NCBI GenBank assembly: GCA_937868245.1
Contig: CALMMI010000332.1
Location: forward strand, 1-7,499
Direction: 5' to 3'
DNA length: 7,499 nt
DNA from: an uncultured Ignavibacteria bacterium
Lineage (GTDB): Bacteria; Bacteroidota; Ignavibacteria; Kapaibacteriales; UBA961
The notes beneath the pieces were generated by a model that worked only from the letters and a program-made list of their open reading frames with translations, made no database searches and was not told the DNA's origin. Below, in pieces: positions 7,407 through 7,499 of the stretch. Numbering within the stretch: the first letter of the stretch is position 1; every line of letters begins with the position of its first letter. The translations under genes were made by a program, and so were the position numbers.

Positions 7407-7499
7407 TCACCACTGCTCCGGTTTTGCCCTGCGAACCATTAGATCATTAATTGCTTTTCGTGGAGACTTGCCATCAAACAAGATTCGGTACACTTGTTC
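7407..7499 (-). CDS. gpsA: Probable NAD(P)-dependent glycerol-3-phosphate dehydrogenase, C-terminal end (cut by window edge)
   Basis: Thirty codons plus the TGA stop lie at the right edge and continue beyond the window. The encoded end, with EQVYRILFDGKSPRKAINDL followed by MVRRAKPE, matches the C-terminus typical of GpsA: E-x-V/I-Y-x-(V/I)-L-(Y/F)-x-GK, then A, then LM-x-R, K and PE. GpsA reduces dihydroxyacetone phosphate to sn-glycerol-3-phosphate in the cytoplasm, supplying the backbone for phospholipids. The stop lies 3 nt before the ATG of the Crp/Fnr gene on the same strand, so the two are probably one operon. The call rests on a short tail only; the Rossmann domain is outside the window. 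Confidence 0.75.
   Translation of the reverse strand, partial: EQVYRILFDGKSPRKAINDLMVRRAKPEQW

Overview
The window looks like chromosome from a Bacteroidota-type organism (FCB group; Ignavibacteria or Kapabacteria relatives are equally possible). The signs are a TonB-dependent receptor with an N-terminal carboxypeptidase-regulatory-like domain, a Crp/Fnr regulator of the kind common in Bacteroidota, lipoproteins with a short PEGA-like N-terminus, and little Shine-Dalgarno signal before the starts. No finer placement can be made from the sequence alone.

Left half (1-3998, + strand): an AT-rich leader is followed by a tandem duplication of about 1.75 kb. Each copy carries about 210 bp of upstream DNA plus a 510-codon gene for an unusual lipoprotein. 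The protein has a lipobox, a PEGA-like N-terminal part, a middle region I do not recognise, and a C-terminal trypsin-like (HtrA/DegP-type) serine protease domain without PDZ. Copy A (580-2112) is intact, with the triad His365, Asp395 and Ser466. Copy B (2466-3998) has an in-frame TAG at codon 370 and an Asn in place of the catalytic His, so it is a dead protease. It may still give a truncated lipoprotein.

Middle (3999-4363): directly after copy B lies the C-terminal remnant of a thioredoxin/TlpA-like gene (4008-4232) with no N-terminus and no CXXC. A hairpin with T-runs on both sides (about 4271-4327) can end transcription from both directions between the convergent gene groups.

Right half (4364-7499, - strand): in transcription order these are the last 30 codons of a probable gpsA (glycerol-3-phosphate dehydrogenase), a Crp/Fnr-family regulator starting 3 nt after it, a 130-bp gap, and a 764-aa TonB-dependent outer-membrane receptor. 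The gap holds a 14-bp palindrome of the PrfA-box type (NTAACA-NN-TGTTAN), a class of site read by Crp/Fnr proteins. It lies about 30 bp upstream of a Bacteroidota-like -7 element. The simplest reading is that the adjacent regulator controls the receptor through this site.

The most notable items are the duplicated lipoprotein-protease with one copy losing its catalytic residue and its frame, and the regulator/palindrome/receptor arrangement. I see no CRISPR array, tRNA, rRNA or complete mobile element.
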